Source: an uncultured Alphaproteobacteria bacterium
GTDB lineage: Bacteria; Pseudomonadota; Alphaproteobacteria; HIMB59; GCA-002718135
NCBI GenBank assembly: GCA_902601455.1
Contig: CACKNC010000004.1
Location: forward strand, 1-64,000
Reading direction: 5' to 3'
Length of the DNA: 64,000 nucleotides
Shown here: positions 23,932 through 36,485 of the stretch, one piece after another
How positions within the stretch are numbered: the first letter of the stretch is position 1
Layout of the letters: the number at the start of each line of letters is the position of its first letter
Program-made: the position numbers and the translations under genes
Notes under the pieces: generated by a model
Seen by the model: only the letters and a program-made list of their open reading frames with translations
Told to the model about the DNA's origin: nothing
Database searches by the model: none

Positions 23932-24806
23932 TGAGATTTAGCTTAAAAAATATAATTGTTGTATTGGCACTTTTTGTTGGTTTTTTAACATTTACTGGCG
24001 CATTTTTTATTGTTAATGAAACTAAGCAAGCAATTGTGCTTCAGTTTGGAGACCCTAGAAAGGTTATCACTGAACCAGGTTTGCAATTCAAAATCCCTTT
24101 CATTCAAGATGCTGTTTTTTTAGACTCAAGACTTCTAAACCTTGATCCTCAACCTGAAGAAATGATTTTATCAGACCAAAAGAGAATTATAGTTGACTCT
24201 TTTGCAAGGTATAAAATAGTAAATCCCTTAAAGTTTTTTCAAACAGTTCGAAATGAAGCAACTTTCTCAGATAGATTTGGCAGAATTATAAATGCATCTG
24301 TTAGAGGGGTAATAGCACAATATTCTCTTGCTTCTCTTCTCAGTGATAATAGAATAAATATCATGAATGAAATCCAGGATCAAATACTAGAAAACGAAGA
24401 CTCTTTTGGTGTGGAAATAATAGATATCAGAATTGGAAGAACTGATTTAACTGAACAAGTATCAAATAATGTTTATCAACGTATGCGTTCTGAAAGGGAA
24501 AAAGAAGCAAACCTTTTAAGAGCTGAAGGAGAAGAACTTTCTAAAGAAATTGTTGCGTCTGCAGATAGACAACAAACTGTAATCATTGCTGAGGCAGAGA
24601 GAACTTCTTCAATCCTACGTGGTGAAGGTGATGCACAAAAAAATACAATTCTTGCTGATGCTTACGGACTTGATGAGGAATTTTTCGACTTTTTAAGAAC
24701 TATGCAAGCATGCAGAGATACTTTTGGTGACACAGAAATGTCTATGGTCATTGCGCCAGGCCAAGTTTGTGAAAAGTTTTTTGGAGAACTTGAAATAGAT
24801 AACTAA
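23931..24806 (+). CDS. hflC: HflC, SPFH-domain partner of HflK
   Basis: Forms the HflKC complex that regulates FtsH proteolysis in the inner membrane. The 291-residue protein has a single N-terminal membrane helix (about 8-28), then the SPFH domain starting ETKQAIVLQFGDP, and a Glu/Ala-rich helix around MRSEREKEANLLRAEGEE. The length is typical. Its start overlaps the last base of the hflK stop and its stop overlaps the next start, so it is translationally coupled on both sides. Confidence 0.94.
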   Translation: MRFSLKNIIVVLALFVGFLTFTGAFFIVNETKQAIVLQFGDPRKVITEPGLQFKIPFIQDAVFLDSRLLNLDPQPEEMILSDQKRIIVDSFARYKIVNPLKFFQTVRNEATFSDRFGRIINASVRGVIAQYSLASLLSDNRINIMNEIQDQILENEDSFGVEIIDIRIGRTDLTEQVSNNVYQRMRSEREKEANLLRAEGEELSKEIVASADRQQTVIIAEAERTSSILRGEGDAQKNTILADAYGLDEEFFDFLRTMQACRDTFGDTEMSMVIAPGQVCEKFFGELEIDN

Positions 24807-25009
24807 TGCTAAAGCTATTACTTTTAGGTACTGGCTTACTTCTTTTTTTCGAAGGTATCCTCTATTTTTTTTTAGCCCGGAATATAAATTACTTTTTAGA
24901 GCAACTCACCAAGGTTGATCCTCAAAAAATAAAGACTATATCCCTATTTATGACAATTATCGGAGCATGCCTTATTTATTTCACTTTCCGTTTTTATGGA
25001 GATCTCTAA
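24806..25009 (+). CDS. DUF2065 (YjeT-type) small membrane protein
   Basis: A 67-residue inner-membrane protein with two hydrophobic helices (about 3-23 and 44-62) joined by a polar loop, matching the DUF2065/YjeT family that is widely found next to hflKC. One-base overlaps with hflC upstream and with the protease gene downstream show tight operon packing. No biochemical function is known for the family. Confidence 0.8.
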   Translation: MLKLLLLGTGLLLFFEGILYFFLARNINYFLEQLTKVDPQKIKTISLFMTIIGACLIYFTFRFYGDL

Positions 25010-26400
25010 TGCGTAAAATATTAATAAATTTTACTTTTTTTCTCATAATTCCTTTTTCTACTAATCTACAATCTCACCCAAGCAGTTTTGCTGACTTGGT
25101 TGAAAATCTTTCTCCAGCTGTCGTAAGTATTGCTTCAACAACAATTGTAAAAGATAATAATTCTCAAAATCAAATGCCCCGTTTTCCTGAAGGTTCTCCA
25201 TTTGATGAATTTTTTAAAGAATATTTTGATAATGAGAGAAGAAATTCTCCATCTCAAAGGCCAATGACAGGCTTAGGCTCAGGCTTTATTATTGAGAAAG
25301 AAGGGATAATAGTAACTAACAATCACGTAATAGAAGGTGCTGATGAAATAACAGTCATTATGTCAAATCAGCAAGAGTTTACAGCTGAGTTACTTGGAAG
25401 AGATCCAAAAGCTGACTTAGCTGTTCTAAAAATAGACCCAGGTTCGACTGAACTCGTTGCAGTTCCATGGGGTGACTCAGAAGCAATGCGCGTTGGAGAT
25501 TGGTCAATAGCTATTGGAAATCCTTTGGGTTTAGGTGGAACAGTTACTGCAGGTATTATATCAGCTATCTCTAGAGATCTTGGTAGCGGTCCTTATGTAA
25601 AATTTTTACAAACCGATGCATCAATTAATCGTGGAAATTCTGGTGGTCCACTTTTTAATATTGATGGTGAGGTCATAGGAATAAATTCAGCAATCATTTC
25701 TCAAACGGGTGGAAGTATTGGCTTAGGTTTTGCCATCCCTTCAAATAGCGCAAAAAAAATTGTTCAACAATTAAAAGATTTTGGCAGAACTAAGAGAGGT
25801 TGGCTTGGAGTTCAAATACAGCCGGTCTCAAAAGACTTCGCTGAAAGTTTAGGTTTAGAAAATGAAAAAGGTGCATTTGTGTCTAATGTCAATCCCAAAG
25901 GGCCTTCAAAGACCGCAGGTATTGAGGCAGGTGACGTTATTCTAAAATTTAATAATACTGAAATAATTAAAATGACTGACTTGCCAAGAGTTGTTGCTGA
26001 GTCTGATGTAGGTTCTATTGCAACTGTTGAGATATGGAGAAAAAATAAAAAAATTATTATTGAAGTTGAGCTTGGTGAATTACCTGAGCAAACTTATGTT
26101 ACATCTAAATCTTCTAAAAAAGAAAATAAAATTAATGATAAAAAAATTAAAACTCTTGGTATTACAGTTAAAGAAAATGATCAATCTGAGGGTGTTACCG
26201 TTACAAAAGTTGATAATAATGAAATTAAATTGAATAATGGTGACATAATTTTAGAAGTAAATAGGGAGATAGTTGAATCAATTGTTTCATTTACATCTTT
26301 AGTCGAGAAATATAGAGAGACTGGAAGATCTTCTCTATTATTAAAAATACAACGTGGCGAAGAAACTAGTTGGGTAACAATTAAGTTCGTCGATAATTGA
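25009..26400 (+). CDS. Periplasmic serine protease DegP/DegQ (HtrA family)
   Basis: Periplasmic trypsin-like protease and chaperone for damaged envelope proteins. From ATG 25009 the protein is 463 residues, with a signal peptide of about 22 residues. The catalytic triad is visible: His in VTNNHVIEGADE, Asp in DPKADLAVLKI and Ser in GNSGGPLFN. Two C-terminal PDZ domains follow, the first after RGWLGVQIQPV. An upstream in-frame start (24967) lies inside the previous gene and would hide the signal peptide. DegP versus DegQ cannot be settled. The miaA start overlaps its stop. Confidence 0.93.
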   Translation: MRKILINFTFFLIIPFSTNLQSHPSSFADLVENLSPAVVSIASTTIVKDNNSQNQMPRFPEGSPFDEFFKEYFDNERRNSPSQRPMTGLGSGFIIEKEGIIVTNNHVIEGADEITVIMSNQQEFTAELLGRDPKADLAVLKIDPGSTELVAVPWGDSEAMRVGDWSIAIGNPLGLGGTVTAGIISAISRDLGSGPYVKFLQTDASINRGNSGGPLFNIDGEVIGINSAIISQTGGSIGLGFAIPSNSAKKIVQQLKDFGRTKRGWLGVQIQPVSKDFAESLGLENEKGAFVSNVNPKGPSKTAGIEAGDVILKFNNTEIIKMTDLPRVVAESDVGSIATVEIWRKNKKIIIEVELGELPEQTYVTSKSSKKENKINDKKIKTLGITVKENDQSEGVTVTKVDNNEIKLNNGDIILEVNREIVESIVSFTSLVEKYRETGRSSLLLKIQRGEETSWVTIKFVDN

Positions 26401-27314
26401 TAAAAACAGTTTACGTAATAGCTGGTCCAACAGCTACAGGAAAATCAGAATTAGCAATTTCTCTTGGAAAAATAATTAACGGCGCTGTTATCAATTCTGA
26501 TAGCATGCAAGTGTATAAAAATTTAGAGATATTAACTGCACGACCCTCATCAAGTGAAATGAAAAATATAGATCATCATTTATATGGTTTTGTTAACGGC
26601 AGTGAGAGATATAATGTTGAGAGATGGTGTAATGATGCAACAGAAATTATAAAAAAAATAAGTGCGAATAATTTAACTCCAATTTTAGTTGGGGGAACAG
26701 GTTTGTATATTAATACATTGATTAATGGCCTAATTGATTTACCTCCTATACCAGAAAAAATTAAAATAGAATCTGAAAAAATATTTCAAGAATTTGGTAA
26801 AGACTTTTTGATTAATCAAATTAAAAATGTTGATCCTGACTCACTTAAAGAGATAAACCATAATGACATTGTTCGTTTAAGAAGAATTTGGGAGGTTTTT
26901 GAATCAACTGGAAAAAAATTTAGTGAATGGAAGTTAAGTGAAAATAAAAAATTTATTACAAACTATAAATTTAAAATTTTATTATTTTTACCTGATAGAG
27001 AAAAAAACTATCAACTAGTTAATTCTAGATTTGTAAGTATGATGAAAAGTGGAGCTGTAGAAGAAGTAAAAAAATTATTAGAATTAGATTTACATGATTC
27101 ATTGCCTGTTATGAGAGCGCATGGTGTTCCCGAAATTAAAAAATATTTAGTAAATGAAAGCAGCTTAGAGGAGTGTATTAGTAAGGGGCAACAAGTTACA
27201 AGAAACTATGTTAAACGCCAACATACATGGTGGAATTCATCAAATTTAGATATTTTTCAAAAATTTGATAAATTTCCATCTGAAATTGATCTAAATTCTA
27301 TTAAAATTGACTGA
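26397..27314 (+). CDS. miaA: tRNA dimethylallyltransferase MiaA
   Basis: Adds a dimethylallyl group to A37 of tRNAs that read UNN codons. The 305-residue protein has the P-loop GPTATGKSELA near residue 9, the DSMQVYK motif near residue 37, and the LVGGTGLYI motif near residue 100. The start is TTG at 26397, overlapping the stop of the protease gene (TTGA). No later start keeps the P-loop, so TTG is required, and translational coupling is likely. Confidence 0.94.
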   Translation: MIKTVYVIAGPTATGKSELAISLGKIINGAVINSDSMQVYKNLEILTARPSSSEMKNIDHHLYGFVNGSERYNVERWCNDATEIIKKISANNLTPILVGGTGLYINTLINGLIDLPPIPEKIKIESEKIFQEFGKDFLINQIKNVDPDSLKEINHNDIVRLRRIWEVFESTGKKFSEWKLSENKKFITNYKFKILLFLPDREKNYQLVNSRFVSMMKSGAVEEVKKLLELDLHDSLPVMRAHGVPEIKKYLVNESSLEECISKGQQVTRNYVKRQHTWWNSSNLDIFQKFDKFPSEIDLNSIKID

Positions 27315-27367
27315 TTTTAAACTAAATTATTGATTTTATTTTATCCACAGCCTAAGAGATCTTGGCA

Positions 27368-29133
27368 ATGAATCAAGAAATGACAGGTGCGGAAGTTGTA
27401 TTGCAATCCCTTGTGGATCAAGGGGTTGAGGTAGTATTTGGTTACCCAGGTGGTGCAGTTTTGCCCATCTATGATACTTTATTTAAACAGAATTCTATTA
27501 AACATGTTTTGGTTCGCCAAGAAGGTGGTGCAATACATGCAGCTGAAGGATATGCACGCTCTACTGGAAAAGTTGGTGTAGTGCTAGTAACATCTGGTCC
27601 TGGTGCAACAAATGTCGTTACAGGTTTAACAGATGCCATGATGGATAGTATTCCTATAGTTTGTATCACAGGTCAGGTACCGCAACATTTAATTGGTAGC
27701 GATGCATTTCAAGAATGTGACACAACCGGTATTACAAGACCTTGCACAAAACATAACTATCTAGTTAAAGATCCAAATAAATTGTCACCTGTTTTTCATG
27801 AGGCCTTTACAATAGCTCAAGATGGTAGACCTGGACCTGTGTTAATTGACATTCCTAAAGATGTTCAATTTGCTAATGGGACCTATACAAAAAAAGAAAA
27901 TATTATTATTCCTCCTCATAGATTGTTTGAGCCAGAAATTTTTAAGAATGATAAAAAAATAGATGAAGTTGTTAATTTAATTTCAAAAGCAAAAAAACCT
28001 ATTTTCTATATTGGTGGTGGATGTATCAATTCTGGACCTAAGGCTGCTGAATTAGTTTCACAGTTAGTAGAGTTAACAGGTGCTCCAGCAACAATGACGT
28101 TAATGGGTTTAGGTGTTCTTGGATCTTCTCATCCCAATTCGCTAGGAATGCTTGGGATGCACGGGATGTATGAAGCTAATATGGCAATGCATGATTGTGA
28201 TGTTATGATTAATATTGGAGCACGTTTTGATGATAGAGTTACTGGAAGACTTGATGCATTTTCTCCAAATTCTAAAAAAATTCATATTGATATAGATGAA
28301 AGTAACATAAACAAAACGATTAAAGTTGATGTGCCGGTTGTTGGGGATGTGACTAGTGTGTTAAAGAGAGTTATAAAAGTTTGGAATGATAATAATTTAA
28401 AAACTAATCAGTCTGATTTAAAATTATGGTGGGATAAAATTAATGATTGGAAAAAAATAGATTGTTTACATTTTACGAATAATGAAAAAGAAATAAAACC
28501 CCAATATGCAATCCAAAGATTATATGAATTAACAAAAAATAAGAAAACATTTATTACTACAGAAGTTGGTCAGCATCAAATGTGGGCGGCTCAGTATTAT
28601 AAATTTGAAAAACCAAATAGATGGCTTACTTCTGGTGGATTAGGAACTATGGGTTATGGATTTCCAGCAGCTATTGGTGCTCAGGTTGCAAATCCAGATG
28701 CTTTAGTTATTGATGTAGCCGGTGACGCATCAATTCTAATGAACATTCAAGAAATGAGTACCGCTGTTCAATATAGATTACCTGTAAAAATCTTTATTCT
28801 TAATAATGAGTATATGGGTATGGTAAGACAATGGCAGGAACTTTTACATGGAGGACGTTATTCAGAGAGCTATACTGATAGTTTGCCTGATTTTGTCAAG
28901 TTAGCGGAGAGTTATAAAGCTATTGGTCTTAGAGCAAAAAAACCAGAGGAACTTGATGATGTTATTAATGAAATGATTAATACAGATAAAACAGTAATTG
29001 CTGATATTTGGGTTAGTAAGGAAGAAAATTGTTTCCCTATGATTCAAAGTGGCTCTGCTCATAATGAAATGGTTCTTAGTAAGGATCAAAAACAAGATAA
29101 GCTTTCAGCAGAAAAAGGTAAGATTTTAGTTTA

Positions 29134-29134
<1 letters not shown>
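27368..29134 (+). CDS. ilvB: Acetolactate synthase large (catalytic) subunit
   Basis: ThDP enzyme making acetolactate or acetohydroxybutyrate, the first common step of Val, Leu and Ile synthesis. The 588-residue protein shows the N-terminal GYPGGAVLPIYD motif, the catalytic Glu region VRQEGGAIHAAEGYAR, the central FAD-binding domain, and the ThDP motif GDASILMNIQEM near residue 455. I use ATG 27368; a TTG two codons earlier is possible. Its stop overlaps the ilvH start, beginning the ilvB-ilvH-ilvC operon. No leader-peptide attenuator is evident in the short gap from miaA. Confidence 0.96.
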
Positions 29135-30695
<1,561 letters not shown>

Positions 30696-30767
30696 AAAAT
30701 AGGAGTTATCTTTGATTAAAAAGTCATTAATTTAAAAATAGGGTATTTTAGTATATAGACTGAATTT

Positions 30768-32324
30768 ATGAGTGATAGAGTATATATTTTTGACACTACA
30801 TTGAGAGATGGTGAGCAGTCTCCTGGAGCGACGATGAATCTTGATGAAAAGATGCAAATAGCGCAACTTTTAGAAGAGATGCAAGTTGATATTATTGAAG
30901 CTGGTTTTCCTATTGCGTCAAATGGAGATTTTGAAGCCGTATCTGAAATAAGTAAAAATATTAAAAATTCAACTATCGCTGGCCTATCTAGAGCAAAAAT
31001 TGCTGATATCGACCGTGCCTGGGAAGCGGTCAAGCATGCTAAATCACCACGTATTCACACCTTTATCGCAACAAGCCCTATTCATATGAAATATAAGTTG
31101 ATGAAAACAGAGGAAGAAGTTTTAGAAGCAATTAAACACACTGTTACTCATGCAAGAAATTTATGTGATAATATTGAATGGAGCTGTGAGGACGGCGGGA
31201 GATCAAATTTAGAGTTTTTATACAAATGTATTGAACTTGCTATTTCTTCAGGGGCTTCTACTATTAATATTCCAGACACTGTCGGTTTTACTCTACCCTC
31301 TGAGTTTGGCTCAATCTTCAAAGCTGTAAGAAATAATGTAACTAATATTGATAAAGCAATACTATCTTCACACACACATAATGATTTAGGTCTAGCTGTA
31401 GCAAATAGTGTAGCTGCAATTCAAGAAGGTGCAAGACAAGTAGAATGCACTATAAATGGATTGGGGGAACGCGCAGGTAATGCTGCTCTTGAAGAAGTAG
31501 TGATGACATTAAAAGTAAAAAAAGATTTAATGCCATTTCATACTAATATTAAATCTGAATATATTACTAAAGCTTCTAGATTAGTATCTTCCATTACAGG
31601 ATTCACAGTACAACCTAATAAAGCAATCGTTGGTGCCAATGCTTTTGCTCATGAAGCGGGTATTCATCAAGATGGTATGTTAAAAAATGCTGAAACTTAT
31701 GAAATTATGACACCTGAATCCATTGGTTTGAATAAATCATCATTAGTACTAGGTAAACACTCTGGAAAACATGCTTTTTCTGAAAAATTAAAAGAGCTAG
31801 GTTACGACTTTGGTGACAATACTTTAATGGAGCTATTTGGAAGATTTAAAGATTTAGCTGATAAGAAAAAAGAAATATTCGAAGAAGATTTAATAGCATT
31901 AGCGGGTGAAAGAACATTGACATATGATGAACATATTAAGTTTGTATCATTAGAAGTAAATGCAGGATCATTATCGAAACATCAAGCTAAATTAACTTTA
32001 ATCATGGATGACAAAAATCAATCAAATACAAGTGAAGGTAATGGACCTGTTGATGCTACTTTCAACGCCATAAAAAAAATTACACAAACTGATTTTCGTT
32101 TAAAGCTTTATCAAGTTCAAGCCATTACAGCAGGCACTGATGCTCAAGGTGAAGTGACTGTTCGTTTAGAGGATGATGATTTATCATCTCAGGCTAAGGG
32201 AAGTGACCCAGACATTATTGTCGCTTCAGCGAAAGCTTATATTAGCGCTTTAAATAGGTTGATATTTAAAAAAACTAAGTCAATAGTAAAAAAATCTGCC
32301 GAATTTAAAATAGAAGGGGTATAG
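30768..32324 (+). CDS. leuA: 2-isopropylmalate synthase
   Basis: Condenses acetyl-CoA with 2-ketoisovalerate, the committed step of leucine synthesis. The 518-residue protein has the DTTLRDGEQSPGATM metal- and substrate-binding motif at residue 9, the HTHNDLGLAVANS metal-binding pair near 202, and a C-terminal regulatory domain from about 390. It lies 72 bases after ilvC, suggesting a shared or closely spaced transcript, and six bases before mreB. Confidence 0.96.
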   Translation: MSDRVYIFDTTLRDGEQSPGATMNLDEKMQIAQLLEEMQVDIIEAGFPIASNGDFEAVSEISKNIKNSTIAGLSRAKIADIDRAWEAVKHAKSPRIHTFIATSPIHMKYKLMKTEEEVLEAIKHTVTHARNLCDNIEWSCEDGGRSNLEFLYKCIELAISSGASTINIPDTVGFTLPSEFGSIFKAVRNNVTNIDKAILSSHTHNDLGLAVANSVAAIQEGARQVECTINGLGERAGNAALEEVVMTLKVKKDLMPFHTNIKSEYITKASRLVSSITGFTVQPNKAIVGANAFAHEAGIHQDGMLKNAETYEIMTPESIGLNKSSLVLGKHSGKHAFSEKLKELGYDFGDNTLMELFGRFKDLADKKKEIFEEDLIALAGERTLTYDEHIKFVSLEVNAGSLSKHQAKLTLIMDDKNQSNTSEGNGPVDATFNAIKKITQTDFRLKLYQVQAITAGTDAQGEVTVRLEDDDLSSQAKGSDPDIIVASAKAYISALNRLIFKKTKSIVKKSAEFKIEGV

Positions 32325-33371
<1,047 letters not shown>

Positions 33372-33376
33372 AGCGT

Positions 33377-34198
33377 ATGGCTCTATCCTTTAAAGTTAAA
33401 GCAATTTCACGTTCTCGATTTTTAAAGAATTTTTTAGTATCAATTATTTTTTTCTTATCTTTTTTTTTAATTTTTTTTTCAAAATCAGAATATTTTTTAG
33501 TTAACAAATTTAAATCAATTTCTAATAATTATCTTTATCCAATCACTTCTTTTTTTGTGGCTCCAGTAAAAGTTATTTCCTACATTCAAACTGAATTATA
33601 TGAATTTAGAAACTTAAAATTTGAAAATAATATATTAAAAGAAGAAGTCATACGTTTAAAAAAATGGCAAGCCTTGGCTATTCACAATAATTCTGAAAAT
33701 AAAGTACTTAAAAAATTACTTAATTCTACTGATAGCTCTCTTACGCTTATAAAAACTGCCTCTCTGATAAGTAGAAATGATTTTATGTTTAGTAAAATGA
33801 TTAATATCAATGCTGGTATTAAAGATGGAGTTTTAAATGATATGGCTGTTGTCAACTACAGAGGATTAGTTGGTAGAACAATAGATACATCAATTGGAAA
33901 CTCAAGAGTATTATTATTAACTGATCCAAATTCCTCTATTGCAGTAAAAACAATTTCTAATTCCAATTATTCCCTTCTTCAAGGATCTGATGATGGAATA
34001 CATCTAGTAAGCACTTTTAATAAGGATGAAAAACTTCCTAGAGTTGGAGATTTAGTTATTACTAGTGGAAGTGCTCAAGTATTTCCTTCTAATATTTTGG
34101 TTGGTAAAATTGTTAAAGTTACAAAAGAAATTTTTTATGTATTACCTTTTGTAGATTTTAAGAATATTGACTATGTGCAAGTTGTTGAAAATAAATAA
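33377..34198 (+). CDS. mreC: Rod-shape-determining protein MreC
   Basis: Periplasmic scaffold of the elongasome, anchored by one membrane helix. The 273-residue protein has a membrane segment at about 18-36, a coiled coil around residues 70-100 (FENNILKEEVIRLKKW), and the beta-barrel core with VNYRGLVGRTIDTS and RVLLLTDPNSSIAV. The length is normal for the family. It overlaps mreD by one base. Confidence 0.92.
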   Translation: MALSFKVKAISRSRFLKNFLVSIIFFLSFFLIFFSKSEYFLVNKFKSISNNYLYPITSFFVAPVKVISYIQTELYEFRNLKFENNILKEEVIRLKKWQALAIHNNSENKVLKKLLNSTDSSLTLIKTASLISRNDFMFSKMININAGIKDGVLNDMAVVNYRGLVGRTIDTSIGNSRVLLLTDPNSSIAVKTISNSNYSLLQGSDDGIHLVSTFNKDEKLPRVGDLVITSGSAQVFPSNILVGKIVKVTKEIFYVLPFVDFKNIDYVQVVENK

Positions 34199-34686
34199 TG
34201 TTTCGACAGCTACTTAGTAGTCAAATTATAATATATCATCTTATCCTTTTTCTTTCCTTTTCTTTAAGTGTAAATTATTTCGTAGATCTAGTATTTATTA
34301 ATTATTTATCATATGTATTATTTCACTTAACCTTAATTTATTTAGTGTTTTATTTTCTACATTTTTCTATTGTTCCAATATCTTTTTTGTATGGAATTTT
34401 TTTTGATATATTTCTAATCGATTATATTTCTCCTCATCTAATTTGTTTTTTAGTTTTTGTATTTTTATTTTACTATAGTAAAAAATATCTTCTAAATTTT
34501 TCTGCAAAAACAATTTCTTATATTATGCTAGGATTGACATTACTAATGTTTATATCAGAAGCATTATTAGCCAATATTTTTTTTAATTATCCAATTAATT
34601 ATCAAAACTTAAGCTGGTTATTATTTACTTTGTTAATTGTTTTTTTTCCTTCTTTATTCATATTTTCTAAAATAGATAAATTATAA
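34198..34686 (+). CDS. mreD: Rod-shape-determining protein MreD
   Basis: Inner-membrane elongasome component. The 162-residue protein is hydrophobic throughout, with about five membrane helices, as expected for MreD, which is poorly conserved in sequence. The assignment rests on topology, size and its position between mreC and mrdA, overlapping both genes by one base. Confidence 0.85.
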   Translation: MFRQLLSSQIIIYHLILFLSFSLSVNYFVDLVFINYLSYVLFHLTLIYLVFYFLHFSIVPISFLYGIFFDIFLIDYISPHLICFLVFVFLFYYSKKYLLNFSAKTISYIMLGLTLLMFISEALLANIFFNYPINYQNLSWLLFTLLIVFFPSLFIFSKIDKL

Positions 34687-36485
34687 TGTTTTATTCTGAT
34701 CAAAAAAAACAAGTGAAATTATTAAATAGGCGTACTTTTTTTTTATTTCTAATAAAACTATCTCTTTTTTCGGTAGTCGGATGGCGTTTATATAATATTC
34801 AAATCTTAGACTCTTCAAAATATAAAACAATGTCAAAAAAAAATCAAATCGATCTAGAAATTTTATTCCCAATTCGAGGAGAGATATTTGACAGAAATAA
34901 AGTTTTAATTGCAAAAAATGATAAAGTATATGATGTATACATAATTCCTGAGAATACAAAATCAATAAACAATACATTAAATGCATTGTCTCAGTTTATT
35001 GATATTGATTTTGTCAAAAGACGAAAAGTAATCGAATTGAGTAAAAAAGTTAAAAAATTTGAAAAAATAAAAATATTTGAGAATATCCCTTGGTCAACAT
35101 TAGAGAAAATAGAAACAAATAAATATAGTTTACAAGGAGTATTTATTGCTGAGGATTATTTACGTGTATACCCATACAAAGATAATTTTTCACATTTACT
35201 TGGTTATATTAGTAAGCCAAATCAGCAAGAATTATCTCTCCCATTTATATCAAAAATGCCTAACCTCGATATAGGGAAAGAAGGATTAGAAAAATCTTTT
35301 AATCCAATTCTTGTCGGCAAAGCTGGGCAAAGAGAAATAGAAGTCAACTCTAATGGAAGAATAATAAGAGAAATTTCTAAAATAGACAGTATTAAAGGAG
35401 AGGAAGTGTCACTTTCTATAGATCTTCGCATCCAAGAATACGCAATTAATTTACTCAAATCGCATAGAGCTGGCTCTATAAATGTTTTAAATATTAAGAA
35501 TGGCGAAATACTATGTATGGCATCTACACCAACATATGATCCAAATAAAATAATTCAAAAACCAAACAAAGAATATTGGGAAAGCATTTTGGCAAATACT
35601 TTATCACCTCTAACAAACAGAAGTATTCAAGGTTTATACTCTCCAGGCTCTACATTTAAAATGATTGTTGCTATCGCTGCATTAAAATACGGTATTATTA
35701 ACACTGATACTACACATTCCTGTTCTGGCAAAATTGAATTTGGAGATAGATTATATCATTGTTGGAAAACAAATGGTCACGGTAAGATGAATGTGACTGA
35801 AGCCATTAAACAATCCTGCGATGTCTTTTTTTATGAAATTTCAAAAAAATTAGGTATAGATAAAATAGCTGAAGTTGCAAAGGATTTTGGTCTTGGTCAA
35901 TCTTACGGTATCTCGATGCCTAATCAAAAGACAGGAATTGTTCCAAATAAAAAATGGAAAAAAGAAAAAATGGGTGAAAGTTGGTATGCAGGAGAGACAT
36001 TAATTTCTGCTATTGGTCAAGGTTTTGTTTTAACTAACCCTTTTCAATTAGCTGTAATGACATCAATCATTGCTTCTAATGGTAAAATTATTGAGCCCAC
36101 GATTATCAAAAGTAGTGGTGTGAGTTTTAAAACCAATGATAAATATTATGAAGAAATTAAAATAATAAAAAAAGCTATGTATAAGGTGGTAAATGAGAAT
36201 AAAGGTACTGCCTTTAAGTCAAGACTCCAAAGTATTAAATTTGCTGGCAAAACAGGAACTTCTCAAGTTAGAAGAATATCTTTATCTGAAAGAGAAAGTG
36301 ATGATTTTAGAGAAAAAGAACAAGAATGGAAGAATAGAGATCACGCATTATTTGTCGGATACATGCCTCATGATGATCCTAAATATGCTATCTCCGTGAT
36401 TATTGAACACGGTGGCTCGGGAGCATCTACTGCTGCCCCTATTGCGAAACAAATTTTTAATTATATTAATGAGCTAGAAGCATGA
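34686..36485 (+). CDS. mrdA: Penicillin-binding protein 2 (elongation transpeptidase)
   Basis: Class B PBP that cross-links peptidoglycan during side-wall growth with RodA. The 599-residue protein has an N-terminal membrane anchor (about 16-35), a dimerisation/pedestal domain, and a transpeptidase domain with the SxxK motif STFK (Ser near 322), an SCD-type SxN box (KQSCDVFFYEI near 377) and KTGT near residue 522. It overlaps mreD by one base and rodA by four (ATGA). Confidence 0.96.
   Translation: MFYSDQKKQVKLLNRRTFFLFLIKLSLFSVVGWRLYNIQILDSSKYKTMSKKNQIDLEILFPIRGEIFDRNKVLIAKNDKVYDVYIIPENTKSINNTLNALSQFIDIDFVKRRKVIELSKKVKKFEKIKIFENIPWSTLEKIETNKYSLQGVFIAEDYLRVYPYKDNFSHLLGYISKPNQQELSLPFISKMPNLDIGKEGLEKSFNPILVGKAGQREIEVNSNGRIIREISKIDSIKGEEVSLSIDLRIQEYAINLLKSHRAGSINVLNIKNGEILCMASTPTYDPNKIIQKPNKEYWESILANTLSPLTNRSIQGLYSPGSTFKMIVAIAALKYGIINTDTTHSCSGKIEFGDRLYHCWKTNGHGKMNVTEAIKQSCDVFFYEISKKLGIDKIAEVAKDFGLGQSYGISMPNQKTGIVPNKKWKKEKMGESWYAGETLISAIGQGFVLTNPFQLAVMTSIIASNGKIIEPTIIKSSGVSFKTNDKYYEEIKIIKKAMYKVVNENKGTAFKSRLQSIKFAGKTGTSQVRRISLSERESDDFREKEQEWKNRDHALFVGYMPHDDPKYAISVIIEHGGSGASTAAPIAKQIFNYINELEA

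Noticed and set aside
24967-25008. An N-terminal extension of the HtrA protease
   Set aside because: The extra residues are encoded inside the DUF2065 gene and would place a hydrophobic stretch before the clear signal peptide that starts at 25009.
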